NCBI GenBank assembly: GCA_022559985.1
Contig: JAFJTR010000004.1
Coordinates: 124,001-188,000, forward strand
Direction: 5' to 3'
Length of the DNA stretch: 64,000 bases
Source of the DNA: Parastagonospora avenae f. sp. tritici 18332-5
Taxonomy: Eukaryota; Ascomycota; Dothideomycetes; Pleosporales; Phaeosphaeriaceae
Shown: piece by piece, positions 1 to 11,684 of the stretch
How the letters are laid out: the number at the start of each line of letters is the position of its first letter
Position numbering within the stretch: position 1 is the first letter of the stretch
Position numbers and translations under genes: made by a program
The notes under the pieces: model-generated
What the model was told of the DNA's origin: nothing
Seen by the model: the letters and a program-made list of their open reading frames with translations, nothing else
Databases searched by the model: none

Positions 1-684
1 TTCTCCATGTATTGGGTTTAGGCTTCTTCGGTCGCGGCTTGCCCGCATACTTTGCATGTGTCGAGGTGTTGGACGAGATCGTTAAGATCCTCGTACTGTG
101 TGTACGGCTCGAATCGAAGCTTGTGCTTGAGAGCTATAGCGAACGCCGTAATGAGGTTGAGGAAAGAGACTTTGGCAAGAAGATCCTTCTTCCCCTCCTC
201 GCCTTCCCTTTCTTTCGCGTGACACCATATGTTACGGGCGAGCGTTGCTGATACGCCAGTCAAGTTACTCCATACCTTGCGTCCCTCCATGTAACGCTCG
301 TAGGCAGTGGTGCTTCGAAGACTGAGCGAAAAGCCAACAAGGATTCCAAGAACGGTTGCTACGACAGGATGGATATTAACTGCGGGGATCAGTACAGCTT
401 CGACATGACAAGACGGAGGCAGCTTTACTCTCGTGCACTCTCTCTGAAATTGCAGTCACACATGCCGACCAGAGCCCAATGAGAATTGTGCGAAGAAGAA
501 TCTTAGGTGTGACGCTCCCATGCATTCGAAGCGCCCGCGGCCATTTCGAATGTCGCGTGATATCTCGAGGACCTATCTTTGGAGCATCAGCAGCGTGACA
601 TTCATCATAACGAGACACTAACAAAATACTCTTGTATATGGCGTCTTGTCTTCTTCGCCTCATGAGACGGAGAAATATCGACAT
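1..684 (-). CDS. Bestrophin-like (UPF0187) anion channel, 3' end cut off by window edge
   Basis: Bestrophin/UPF0187 membrane proteins form anion channels. The ATG is at 684-682. The first exon (684-429) ends in the family N-terminal pattern GPRD..RHSKWP..LRMHGSVTPK. A 49-nt intron (428-380, GTAAAG...CCGCAG) restores frame into VATVLGILVGFSLSLRSTTA followed by YERYMEGRK, the hallmark of this family. The chain then runs through a helix with ALKHKLRFEPY and a DLNDLVQHLDT segment. An in-frame stop lies at 18-20, but a GTATGC donor at 50-45 right after the last conserved residues suggests another intron and that the gene continues beyond base 1. The first 40 or so residues are not conserved-looking and the true start may differ. 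Family call is fairly firm; ion selectivity cannot be told. Confidence 0.75.
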
Positions 685-2485
685 TGTTCACTGTCGAGGA
701 AGGGTCGGGTCAGCGTTTCCAATGCCAAGTCAAGTGAGGACATCGCGTTGCTGGGAGATGTTTCGTGTTCGGTCGACGTACTGGCATCTTCGAGTGTTTG
801 TGTCATGGTAGCTACGGCAGCTATGCGAGCTTAATGCGAGGGCACATGGAGTGGTCTGACTTCAGCCTAAGTACTGTTTTCAGTGCTTTGCAGCCACCAA
901 TTGCCTATCATTATTCTTACCAATTGCTCGGTTTCATATGCAGGATGACTTCAGCCTGTACGGATAGCAGCGGAAGTGATATACAAACTTGGCCGAAGTG
1001 ACCATGGGATTGTTGATCCATTTGTCTAGACCCGATACTATTGGGGCGTGCGTACCTAGGTAAGGCGAAGTCTGTGACGTGATAAAGAGTCCTCAACACA
1101 TTGTGTTAACCATATATGTACATGTAGACCACTGCTCTTGGGAGTGGGATTTCAAGATAGCATCTGGTACAATCATGTCGCGGTGTGAACAACTGATCGT
1201 TCAGATCGCAAAGAGACTCGCGGAGTCATGGTAAGCAAAGACACAAACGTGATTCTGTTGACCACATCAATGCGAGTTCAGCTGGCTTCGTGCCCTCAGA
1301 CTAGAGAGTGGAGCAAGACTGAAGGGTCCTCAAGGTGGGTGCGCCGCTGGGCAAGTTCGCGATCCAGCGCCACGGACGCGAAGATAGGTAGTGGTGTAGC
1401 AAGAACAATAGACCTCAATGAAACCTCAAATCGAGAAGCGATGATACGCGAGCGAGCAATATATGGAGTTTGAGAACAATCACGAGCCAGGGTTGGAGCA
1501 GGAGTCGTTCATGGCCAGACCGGACGTTCCGCATATGATCTGCAACTAGGCCTATCTGAGACAAGTGCATGCGGGTCCTTCCGCCGACGTCCTGTGGGCT
1601 TGCTCAGACATGATCCTGCGATCTGCACTCACCATCTGCTTGTGATACCTTGTTTTCCTCCGGTCTCAACGAGAGATAGGTTTGTTAAGCATGCTACCTG
1701 GCTAGGTCGTTAGGCTTATACAGAGGTGAAAAATCGGCATCCAAAGGTCTCATGGCAAGTACCGCAAGGAGATTAGCATGATAAGCGGTCAACCGAGAGA
1801 GATGTGGTCGGTTTCACGAACAAAGGTCTTTCATGACAGTACGCGTTGTGGACGTGCTTACATACCTCCCGGTGCAGTTGTCTGTTCTCCGCCGTGCCAC
1901 AAATGATACCGATGCAATTGCTCCATCCTTCCCATCTCATCAGCCAGCATAGGGTGATCCGCCCGTATGAATCATGCAATGAAGTTCATGCCCAAATTCG
2001 AAGCACCGAAATGGTTTAGTCTGCTACATGACAAAATAACACCCTGTATTTCCCTTCACTGACCACCTTGCAACGTCTCGACTTTTCCAAGTCATGTTTC
2101 TGCTGCTATCGTTTCTATAGTACGGCGTTTGGGCTTCTTTACTATTATCAATCCGTGCAGCGCTGTCAATGTTCGTTGTTCTCGGCACAATACCAGCAGT
2201 GTCAAGGTGTAGCTCTGCGTCTTGATTATGTATCAAGCCCGGCCCAAATGCGAAATTACTAGTTCCGGCTTGCACAGTACTGCTCCTATGCCCGGGGAGT
2301 AGTGATTTGGGGTAAACATGAGCAGGGCCGCAAGACTGCTCTTCACCCAGATTCCTTACATAGTCCACTTTTGCATTATTCTTTCTAATGTCCGCTTTCG
2401 CAGTATTCTGCCAAAAGTCCGAAGGTGTATTGCGGCTCTGCTAGGTCGTGAATCGGTTTGCCCCTTCGTTGATATCACTTTTCAC
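685..2485. other. Intergenic, nothing recognised
   Basis: About 1.8 kb with only short, overlapping open frames on both strands and no coding-like composition or family motif. I see no tRNA-like fold or transposon feature by eye. Confidence 0.5.
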
Positions 2486-2590
2486 TCAACCTTCACAGAG
2501 TAAGTGCACTCCGTATTCAGAGCAACCTGTGTTCGTGCATCTCTCATTTCTCTTGATTATATTTGCACACTCGTAACACAATCCCTCCAT
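2486..2590 (-). pseudogene. Possible remnant of a small Cys-rich ORF
   Basis: A 34-residue frame starting MEGLCYECANIIKR and containing C-x2-C and C-x4-C spacings, followed by a stop. It lies upstream of two longer ORFs on the same strand that also begin with clustered cysteines. It may be a decayed or short relative of them. Evidence is weak: the ORF is very short and only the cysteine spacing supports it. Confidence 0.2.
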
Positions 2591-2953
2591 CAAGTCCGTG
2601 TAAAATTTCACTGGCTCCGAATAGTCGATGGCATATATCATGATTATGCAGTTGCGGGGAGAACTGTTGATATATGAAAGTTTCGTCGTCGCAGATAGAG
2701 AGCCTCGAAGAGTTATGTGTAGGACAATTCTTGAAGCTGTAAAGTCGTTCTTGTGTGGCATCCCTGCGCAAGAGTCACTGCCGACTCCAACACACCGTGA
2801 CATCGACCAACTGACACACACGCATGCGATCATATCGCTAGTCATGCTCTAATAGGTTGCTTCAACTGATACAAAGTCTGAACCAAGCTAGATGCTTCTT
2901 TCAGAGGATCTTTCTGTCTTCTGAGCCCTTCCAACGCTCATACAGCCATTATA

Positions 2954-3178
2954 CTATCCCTGTCGGATCATCAGTATCGATAATATCTCAGCCACGCAAT
3001 CAGGTGCACTGATCTCAGTCACGCGAACGAGCGCACTGATCGCAGCGTCCGAGCAGCGCTCAGACCAGAACCCCTGAGCCCACGTCCAATGCGAACACAA
3101 TACACACCTAGTTGGCTTCGCACCGGCCCTGATAGGCTGGCAGTCATTTCTGTGCTGACAGAAGCAGCACGTCCACAT
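2954..3178 (-). CDS. Small Cys-rich protein (putative zinc ribbon), copy 1
   Basis: A 74-residue frame beginning MWTCCFCQHRN, then PTRCVLCSHWTW and a further ERC. The CC-x-C ... TRC-x2-C-x-HW pattern matches the ORF about 400 bp away on the same strand (3554-3865), so the two look like diverged tandem copies. The four to six clustered Cys plus His suggest a small zinc-binding fold; that is inference. An ATG two codons further upstream (3184) is equally possible, and a longer open frame reaches 3250. No function is known to me. Confidence is limited by shortness. Confidence 0.35.
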   Translation of the reverse strand: MWTCCFCQHRNDCQPIRAGAKPTRCVLCSHWTWAQGFWSERCSDAAISALVRVTEISAPDCVAEILSILMIRQG

Positions 3179-3553
3179 GATCATATCGAGGAAATTGTTC
3201 GAAGTACGCTTGTTTGAAGCTAAGGGAGTGTGTAGATAAGTTTGCAACAACTGCCGATGGGATATTCGATACAGATGAGGTATATGGCAGCAAGAGTTGC
3301 TCTCGAGTAAGGCTTATATACTTTCGCTGATTGGTGAAGTGTGCTTTGCTGTGTAGGATGAGATACGTGTGTGTGATGAAGTGCTGCGTTGCACATCACA
3401 ACTGATCGGCGCTTCAATCCTATCGTGGACTGCTGGGAAATCACTTGCGCCCACGTTTCAATTCTTTGAGACATTCCATCATCAACTTGCCGTATTGAAT
3501 CAAATGAAGTAAATGCTCATGTCAACCCATTTCTCTCCAAAAACTCGCTCCAT
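3179..3553. other. Spacer between the two small Cys-rich ORFs
   Basis: About 375 bp; no feature recognised. It would hold the promoter of the 2954-3178 ORF if that gene is real. Confidence 0.4.
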
Positions 3554-3865
3554 TTACATAACCCCACAACGACCCCCCTCATCCTCGTCCTTCTGTGCCC
3601 TCTTCTCATACCCCGTCTCCCACCCAACACCCTCATTCACCACCCCTCTACACCCCCTCACACCTCCCCCACTCATCCCCCTTCCCCTTGTTGTCCGTCG
3701 AAAAACCACGGGCGTCGGCGTATAATGCTCTTCGTAATCCGCATACCCACACTGCCAACACGTCCAATGCTTACAATGCACGCATCTAGTCTGCGGCTCC
3801 GAGTCTTGGGCGTTGATGGGGTCGCGGCGGTTTCCGGAGACGCAGTTGCAGCAGAGCCAGGTCAT
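3554..3865 (-). CDS. Small Cys-rich protein (putative zinc ribbon), copy 2
   Basis: A 103-residue single-exon ORF. The N-terminus MTWLCCNCVSGNRRDP is followed by QTRCVHCKHWTCWQCGY, giving CC-x-C, C-x2-C-x-H and C-x2-C groups typical of a small zinc ribbon. The second half is a Gly/Arg-rich basic tail without structure-like features (GRGMSGGGVRGCRG), which may be non-conserved. The ATG at 3865-3863 directly precedes the Cys cluster. It pairs with the similar ORF at 2954-3178. Function unknown; could be a nuclear or cytosolic zinc protein, but nothing in the sequence says which. Confidence 0.45.
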   Translation of the reverse strand: MTWLCCNCVSGNRRDPINAQDSEPQTRCVHCKHWTCWQCGYADYEEHYTPTPVVFRRTTRGRGMSGGGVRGCRGVVNEGVGWETGYEKRAQKDEDEGGRCGVM

Positions 3866-4154
3866 GGTGGCTAGCGGTGCTTGAGTGAGGAATGTATGCG
3901 GTTTGTGATGATGGATGCTTTGCTAAATTTGGGTAGGGCGTGGTAAAGGGTAAAGAGGAATAAAGGCTGTTGGGAAAGGTTAATGTGTATTTGTTGGAGC
4001 GTCACATAGCGAGAATTGTATGTCGTGGGAATGAATGGAAGGTAGTGGTGCATTCCTGCATTGCGAATCTATTCTTTTCTTTCATTGTGGTATGTTTGGT
4101 GATGCGACTTTCGCCCTGCCTGTGAAAGCGCCGCAAGAGAAGTTGAGGAAATGC

Positions 4155-5228
4155 TCACACGACAAGATTTATCTCCTCACCCTTCGCCCAGCTTTCGACT
4201 GTGTCTTTCAGGATGTTGCCTAGGTTCTTCAATGTGCGTTGTGAGAACCAGGCCAGGTGCGGGGTCATGGTGATGTTCAGGTCTTTCGCGTCTTCGGCGA
4301 GGAGTGGCGTATCCTCTGGTCCGTCGAGTGGTTCGACATGGTATACATCCGTAGCATAGCCTGCAATCTGCTTGTCTTTCAAAGCCTGCACGACTGCTGC
4401 CTCGTCCACTATCCCACCTCGCGCAATGTTTATGAGTAAGGCGCACGGATTCATTTGCGCGAGCTCCGCTGTGGAAATGAGGTTCATCGTCTCCGGTACG
4501 CGGGGCAGTGATAGGACCAGCACGGTTGCTCTTTTGAGAACATGGTCAAACGGCACGCGGTAGCTCACCGGACTTGATGTAGGCCCTCCATCACCCAGCG
4601 AAGATGTCTTGCGCGCAGCGACCAGAACTTCCATGCCCAGAGCGCGTCCCAGTCCCGCGATACGCTGTCCTATCGACGAATCAGTCTACCGCCACATCTG
4701 GTCTCCACTGCGGAGCCCACTCCACTGACCTAGACCACCGTATCCGACAACCCCGAGCACTTCCTCCTTGCAGGTCAATGGAGGCGACCCATCGGGGAGC
4801 CGCATGTACTTGTTCAGCGTGCCCTCCTTCTTCCACTCGCTCGGCTGTTCCCGGGTCTTGCAGTCGAGCAGCACAGTGCGCCGTCGTGCTGCGAAGTACA
4901 AGCTGATGGCATGCTCAGAGACGGCATCGAGATTTGCGCCGGGGCAATTTGTCACGCGTATGCCGCGAGCTTTGGCGGCGGCGAGGTCGACAGGGTCAGT
5001 GCCTGTGGCTGATATGGCGATGTACTGCAGGTGGGGCGTTATATCGGGGTGCAGCGTGGCAGCGTCGAGCTTCACGGTAGTCGTAATGAGGATGGTGGCA
5101 TCGTGGATGCGGTCGTGCAGCTCTTCACGCGTTGTGCGTTGGTACACAGTGAGCGTGTTGGGGAAGTCGAAGCCGTCAGCTGGGAGCGGCTGATGCTGTG
5201 ACTCCAGGGCTACGATGTGGTGGTGCAT
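4155..5228 (-). CDS. D-isomer specific 2-hydroxyacid dehydrogenase (glyoxylate/hydroxypyruvate reductase type)
   Basis: Exons 5228-4730 and 4669-4155 (337 aa), joined over a 60-nt intron (GTCAGT...GATAG) that falls inside the nucleotide-binding loop and restores GVVGYGGLGQRIAGLG, the Rossmann G-x-G-x2-G. Catalytic elements of the family follow: INIARGGIVDE with the substrate-binding Arg, a Glu further on, and TPHLAW with the active-site His. Upstream sits the catalytic-domain helix SATGTDPVDLAAAKARGI. Enzymes of this family reduce 2-keto acids with NAD(P)H; glyoxylate, hydroxypyruvate or a branched 2-keto acid are possible substrates. It is divergent from the permease at 6061. No targeting signal is evident, so probably cytosolic. 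Confidence 0.9.
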
Positions 5229-6060
5229 GATGACGTGGGGTTCGCATGTAACAACCTGCTACCTAGCCATGTTTATAGTGGTATCCCACCGATAGAGCAC
5301 AAATGTAGTATGCAGGGCGCGGGGCGCGGTATGATGCTCAGGGAAGCAGCGATGCATACTGAGGAGCAACGTCGGACGAAGCTCTGAGTGTCCGACTCCA
5401 CGCTTCCTCTCTCCATCCATCCGTACTCACATACCCACATTCCCGTGAAGAGAAAAGGGAAATTTCTCACGCGACATGGCTACAGTCTTCAATAGCGACT
5501 GCTACGGAGCATGTCCCGGCCCACCAGTTGAACCTCGACGCCACCCGTGACAAGCTCGGCTACTCCTATTGGCTTACTACGCACCTGTCAGCAAATCGAT
5601 AAGACACCCAGAGTGCGCCATCCCACGAGACACTCGGCCGGTCGCGTAAAGAGTTTGCAGTGAGCAGCGCTGGGCCAAAGATCTTCAGGGCAGTGTCAGG
5701 CCAGCATCGGCAATCTCCCAGCTTCGGCTTCCCTGCTGCATTTGCAGGCGCAGCCGCATCAGACGGAACCCTGGAGTGGGTTGCGGCACATAAAAGCACC
5801 GAACAACGCCCGGTGACCCATTCAACGCGAAGCGGACTGCCAAGGGCCGTCTGTCGGTTCGAGAAGAGATAGGCGTCGGCAAACTCTGGTAGCCCTATGC
5901 TCGTCCCAGCCTAGCGGACCCAGTGCAGGCCACGCCAACGCTATCTGACGTGCCTTCAAAGGTCGTGCCCCGTCCATACTCCATCTCGCAGAGCTATCCG
6001 CGACTACCAACATCCATTCTCTGCGAGTCCCACGGCCACGACGGCAGCAGCAGGCCCCTC
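5229..6060. promoter_or_regulatory. Divergent intergenic region between dehydrogenase and permease
   Basis: About 830 bp separate the two starts, so it must carry both promoters. I see no motif I can name. A non-ATG open frame runs into the permease from 5923 but the first in-frame ATG is 6061. Confidence 0.5.
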
Positions 6061-8005
6061 ATGTCCGACTACCGCTATGGCACGCAGTCTGATGCGTATG
6101 CCGCCGAACACGATATTCACCAGCGCATCGCTCCCGAGAAGAGTCGCAAGATGAGCTTGGGCAAGAAGTTTGCTGCCAATGATGGCGCTCCCAACGATGC
6201 CGACGACCTTCTGCAGGCAATGGGCTACAAGTCTGAGCTGGTGCGATCGCGATCAACCTTCCAGGTTGCTTTCATGTCTTTCGTCCTTGCCTCGGTCCCT
6301 TACGGTCTAGCAACCACTCTCTATTACCCCATCGCCTGCGCAGGGCCTGTCGGTATCATTTGGGGATGGCTGGGCGTATCCCTCATCGTTCTCTGCGTAG
6401 CGGCTTCGCTCGGAGAGATCACGAGCATCTACCCCACCAGTGGCGGTGTCTACTACCAGACTTTCATGCTGGCGCCGCCATCCTATCGCAGGATCGCATC
6501 GTGGATCTGCGGATGGGCCTTCGTAGTCGGAAACATTACTATCACCTTGGCTGTCAACTTCGCTACTGCTCTTTTCCTTGGTGCATGCATCAACGTCTTC
6601 GAGTCAGAACCTGGCGTTGGCATCTTCGAGGGTACCAGCTGGCAGGTCTATCTGATCTTCCTCGCCATTACGCTTCTGTGCAATCTGGTTTCCGCTCTAG
6701 GTAACCGTTGGCTGCCATGGCTTGATGTGAGACTCCCTTGCTAGAACTGCCGTATGTGTTACTCACCGGGAACAGACTTTTGCTATTTTCTGGACCTTTG
6801 CTGGCGTGCTTGCCATTATCGTATCCGTCCTTGCCATTGCGAAAAACGGCCGCCACAACGCCAAATACGTCTTCACCGAATTTGACCCCTCCAACTCTGG
6901 ATGGGTCCCCGGATGGTCTTTCTGTGTCGGATTGCTTCATGCAGCCTATGCGACTTCCTCGACGGGAATGATCATCTCGTGAGCATGCCTCCTCTTTTTT
7001 CCAAAAGCGACTTTAGCCTGCCCAAGCAATTCTCCCAAGCAACACTCCCACGCGACAAGATCTCAATCCAGAGCAGCCATCCCCTAGTGCGACCAAAGCT
7101 GTGTCATGCGCGGTAAAATTTAACATCAAATAGTCTAAAGGCTAACGTGAGTTTAGGATGTGTGAAGAGGTAGAACATCCCGCTACACAGGTACCCAAGG
7201 CACTCGTCGGTACAGTTGCACTCAACACTGTCATGGGCCTCGTGTTCTTGATCCCGCTCGTATTCGTTCTCCCGAACCAGGCCGATCTATACGCCCTGAT
7301 CTCTGCTCAGCCAGTACCCACGATCATCAAGGAAGCCGTTGGCAGCTCCGGTGGAGCAATCGGCCTGCTTATCCCTCTCCTTGTCCTCGGCATCATTTGC
7401 GGTATTGGTTGCACCACCGCAGCATCTCGTGCCACCTGGGCCTTTTCCCGTGACGGTGCGATCCCTGGCTTCAAGTGGTGGAGGGTTGTCAACACTAAGC
7501 TTGATGTGCCTTTCAACGCTATGATGCTCAGCATGGCCGTCCAGCTTATCCTCGGTCTTATCTATTTTGGAGCCCCTGTTGCCTTCAACGCATTCTCTGG
7601 TGTTGGTGTCATCTGCCTCACCTCGAGCTACGCTATGCCAATTCTCATCTCCCTGGTCAGAGGCCGCTCGCAGGTCAAGGACGGTGCCTTCCATCTAGGC
7701 GCCCTTGGCACCTTCTGCAACGTTGTTGCTCTCGGTAAGTTAGGCTCTACATGTCCCACATTTCATCATGCTGACATGTAAAAGCCTGGTCTGCTCTCGC
7801 GATCCCGCTTTTCTCTATGCCGACGGTGCTCCCGGTCACAGCTCAAACTATGAACTACGCTTCCGTGGTTTTTGCTGGGTTTTTCGTCATTGCGACTCTC
7901 TGGTACTACGCATGGGGACGTAAGAACTACGAGGGTCCCCCCACGCACGAGGACGCTGTCTTGGAGGCCAGGAGGGCTAGCATGGTCAGCAGCCGCAGTA
8001 AATGA
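6061..8005 (+). CDS. APC-superfamily amino acid/choline permease
   Basis: Exons 6061-6726, 6776-6978, 7157-7734 and 7785-8005 (555 aa). Introns are 49, 178 and 50 nt; the second is unusually long for this locus. The hydrophilic N-terminus is followed by about twelve hydrophobic segments, starting with FQVAFMSFVLASVPYGLATT and GPVGIIWGWLGVSLIVLCVA. Diagnostic family stretches include GEITSIYPTSGGVYYQ, MCEEVEHPATQVPKA and AASRATWAFSRDGAIPG. These are typical of the fungal GABA/choline permease branch (Hnm1/Bat1-like) at the plasma membrane. Substrate cannot be fixed; choline, GABA or another amine are likely. The start is the first in-frame ATG. Confidence 0.9.
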
Positions 8006-8554
8006 GCAGTTTTGTGACCATCTTCGACGCGAAGTACCCGGCACAGAGACCGCTGTATTAACGGTGGACATGTATAAATCTCGCTAAAGTCTGAACACCT
8101 GGCTAGAATATATATCCTAATTTATTCTCTTTGCTGACCTTCACCGTCAAAACTTGAAGCATATCATTTCTCGTGACTGATGTCCCATTCTGCGATAGTT
8201 TTTCTGGGTTCTTCGGTTCACACACGGGGATTCTGTACTGGGATTCAGGACTGTCACGTGATGTGCGGACGATGAAACCCTGCCCAACGGAGGACCTCCA
8301 GGCTCGCCAAGCGTCACAGGCATCATCGCAAACATCGCGACTCCATCTCCCATGCGCGCGCATCTCCTACACGACAATCCCACACCGCCACCGACGCAGC
8401 ATCCTGCAGTGCTGAGCTTTGTCGGGCCTCGCGCATCTTTGCGCTTGTCCTGTTCCGTCCAGTTTTTGACCGCTGAGCGGGTTCTAGTTCCCCAGAGCGC
8501 GCGACTTCTCCACCGCCCCGCAGAAGCAGCGAACCACTTTCGACCACGGCCAAC
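8006..8554. other. Intergenic, SPT20 promoter side
   Basis: About 550 bp. A longer frame in phase with SPT20 exon 2 extends back to 8352, but its residues look random and the spliced start at 8555 is better. No other feature seen. Confidence 0.5.
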
Positions 8555-11432
8555 ATGTCAGGCCCAGTTGCAACCGCCCGCCCTGTGCAGGCTCTTCGTC
8601 TGCGCCGTGAATCGCAGAGACCTGGCGTCGCACGTGCGGTCACGAGATCCAGCAACATGGAGGACGAGAGCGCGAAGGCTGACCCCAGACGCTATGGTAC
8701 GCGACCGCGGACGGCACGCGCGACAATGGATGGCAATGCTAACGCGCGCGACAGTCTACACACAGGAAGAGATACTGGCGCGGCACAAGGGCAAGCCGCC
8801 GTCTCTGCGCATCTTCCTGCACCCGAAGCACTTTCGCATCAACGACTCGGCCGACATGCTCGACTACTCCTCGCCCATGCGCGAGATCCTCGAGCACGTG
8901 AAGACGCGGACCATCCCCCACAACATGGCCGAGGACTTCTACGCCGCCGAGATCCCCTTCTACGACAACTGCCTGATTGTCGAGCTGCACGACTTTCGCT
9001 CGAGCGGTATCAAGCCCAGGGACGACACAAACAGCCTGGGCGAAAGCGGCAAGAGCGCCTTCTCCATACACAACTACAACAGCTTCATTACCCCCTCGCC
9101 ACACGCACCCTATCCAACCAACAAGGCCGACGCCAAAGCCAGCCAGACCGAAGCGCAGGCCAAAGATGCCGCTGTCAAGGAAGACAAAGAGAACATGCCC
9201 GCCCCGAACCAGAATGGCGTGTCGCAGAAACAGGCCGTCAAGCCACGCATCTGGACCAGAGTACTCTTCCCTACGCCTCAGTCTCACTTGGCCGATATCC
9301 AGTTGCTCGCGACTACGCCAATGCCTGATGTCGCTACGCTCAAGAGAATGCAAGCTGCAGGAAGAGCGGGAGCTATGCCGCCAACCCCCATGACTGCGGT
9401 CCCCCCCACACCGACCTTCTCGAACGGACCAAGTCCGAAGCGCCAGAAGATGGTCCTTGACGACAGCAACGTCCATGAGTTCGAATCTGAATTGTACAAC
9501 GCAACCTGCCCAAAGCTGCATCTCGAGCCGACGAAGAGCTTCGCCGAGTCACTTGCACTCATGGAAGCCATCACCCATCCGAACAACAAGAATGATGCGC
9601 CAGTGCGAAAGACTCGGAAGCGCACCACGGCCGAATTGCAGGCCGACGAGGCTGAGGCTGCGGCGACGCAGCGCTTCATGCTTGCTGGTGACGAACAGCA
9701 GGCGAACATGGCTACCACTGCCACTGGAGGTGACGAAGGTGCCGTTCGAGCCAACAACACACAGAACTTCTCTCGTCTCAAGACCCTTGCTACTATCAAG
9801 GCTAACCACGAAGAGGCGGACCGGCGCAAGAAAGAAGAGGACGCCCGTATCGCTCAAGCGAAGAGGCAAGCTCAAATCGAAGCAGAAGCACAGAAGAGAA
9901 GGGATCTGGAAACGAATCGGCAACAAGCCGAGAACCAGGAGAGACAGCAACTCCTCTTACGCCAACAAGCAGCCCAGCAGCAGGCACTTCAGCAGAACCA
10001 GCTCCAGCAAAACGAAGCCCTCCGCGCAGCAACTCAGGCCCAGCAAATGGCAAATGCCACCACTTCACAAATGTCCCAGACACCGCAATCAGCTACGCAA
10101 CCACAATTCCCGCCTGCTGTTCAAAACGGGACGCCCATGGCTTCCGCTGCCTCTCCGCGTGTTGGCATTCAGGCTTCCCATGCCATGGGCGGTACACCCA
10201 TGGTCGCAACCGCATCAAATCACACCATTGCTAGCCCTGCTCGTCCACCCTCTGTTGTGTCGCACCAGCAAATGGCGCGCTCTGTCAGCCAACAGCAGAA
10301 CATGAGTAGGACGGGCACTCCACAGATGGTCCAAGGAACACCTGTGATGAATGCTGCCATGCCGAACCGCAACATGACACCAACTCCGGCTCGCATGAGC
10401 CAGGGCAGCCCGCCGATGGCTATGTCGGGTGGCACTCCGCTCATGATGCACACCCCTCAACCCACTGGTCAGAACATGACGCCAGAACAAATGCAGCAAA
10501 TGCAGAGCCAGCACTTGATGCAGCAGCAAATGCTCCAGCAACAACGCATGCAACAGGCCGGCGGTTCCCCTAGTATCCAGCAGCAGCTACAGAACCTTGC
10601 CGTGCAGAAAGCCCAGACGCAGATCACACAGCAAGGTGTACCCGCGGGACAAAACGCACACCAGTATCAGCAGGCTCTAGCCCGCCGCTTCTTTCAGCAA
10701 ATGCAGCAGCAACAGCTACAGCAACAGCAACAACAACAGCAACGAGCGATGCAGAACATGTCTCCTCAAGGCAGCCAGCAAGGCGCAAACCCCGCGAACA
10801 TGAACCTCCAACAGCTCCGTCATCACCACCAACAACGCAAGATGGCACTCCTGGCCCAATACGGACAGCAGCAAAACATTCCCCAGCCAGAACTCGTGCG
10901 CCTCCGCCAACTCGAACAAGCCATCATGTCCCGCTCCCAAGCCGAACAACAAGCCAGTCAAATGCAGCTCATGAACAACGGCATGTCCACACCCATGCAA
11001 CAGCAAATGCAGCAGCAAATGTCCAACATGCCCAACGGCGCCCAGCCCACCAACCCCATCCAAATGCAAGCCTACCAGCAAATGCTACAACAGCAACGTG
11101 CCCAGCAGGCCCGCAGCCAGCAACTGATGGCTATGCGCCAACAGGCAATGCAGCAGGGCGGCCAATTGCCCCAGGGTATGATGGGCATGAACAGTATGCA
11201 GGGAATGAACGGCGCCCAGGGCATGCAGGGTATGAATGGAGGTCAAGGTATGCAGGGCATGAATGGTATGAACATGCAGCAGATGCAGCAGATGCAGCAA
11301 CTGCAGGGCATGAATATGAATCAGATGAATCAGCAGCAGGTGCAGCAGATGATGATGATGAGGCAGGCCCAACAGCAGGCCCAGCAGCGCATGGGCCAGC
11401 AGGGCGGCGATGGCATGAACTGGAATGGATGA
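8555..11432 (+). CDS. SPT20: SAGA complex subunit Spt20
   Basis: Two exons, 8555-8696 and 8755-11432 (939 aa), over a 58-nt intron (GTACGC...GCGACAG) that joins RRYG to VYTQEEIL. The Spt20 domain follows at about residues 45-150 (PSLRIFLHPKHFRIND, SPMREILEHVKTRTIPHNMAEDFYAA, FYDNCLIVELHDFRS). Spt20 holds the SAGA histone acetyltransferase core together in the nucleus. The rest is low complexity: a charged EE/AQAKRQ coiled-coil stretch around 420-500, then long Gln/Met/Pro-rich tracts with polyglutamine and Met-Gln-Gly-Met-Asn repeats up to the C-terminus, as usual for fungal Spt20. A non-spliced reading from 8352 is open but does not give a family-like N-terminus. Confidence 0.92.
10695..10742 (+). 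repeat. CAG/CAA tract encoding polyglutamine in SPT20
   Basis: Sixteen codons, nearly all CAG or CAA, interrupted by one Met and one Leu codon. Such tracts are length-variable and may differ between strains. Confidence 0.85.
11176..11310 (+). repeat. Imperfect Met-Gln-Gly-Met-Asn-Gly repeats in SPT20 C-terminus
   Basis: Several imperfect copies of a unit reading MQGMNG(A/G)QG, followed by MQQ triplets. Short-period coding repeat, probably formed by slippage. Confidence 0.7.
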
Positions 11433-11684
11433 TATTGAGGTTTTGCGTGCTGTTTTGCTGCTTGGTTGGTGTTCTGTCCACATGCTGGGAGTTTCGTGGG
11501 CCGAAAAGTTACTTTCCTTTTGATGATACCCACGGTTGCATGCATATTAGGCTAAGCGGGAGGGAAATATACATATATGTATGCATGGATGGCTGTACGA
11601 GTACACTCGTTAGCCTGTGTTGTACTACGAATATTATCAATTACTTACTACTTGTCTTTGCTGCAGGGCTCCGTCTGCGAGTCC

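Noticed and set aside
376..440. Apparent +1 frameshift in the bestrophin-like gene
   Set aside because: A canonical 49-nt intron (428-380, GTAAAG...GCAG) joins the two frames exactly, so no mutation is needed.
8352..8754. Unspliced N-terminal extension of SPT20
   Set aside because: Residues are unlike the family; the ATG at 8555 plus a 58-nt intron gives a better start.
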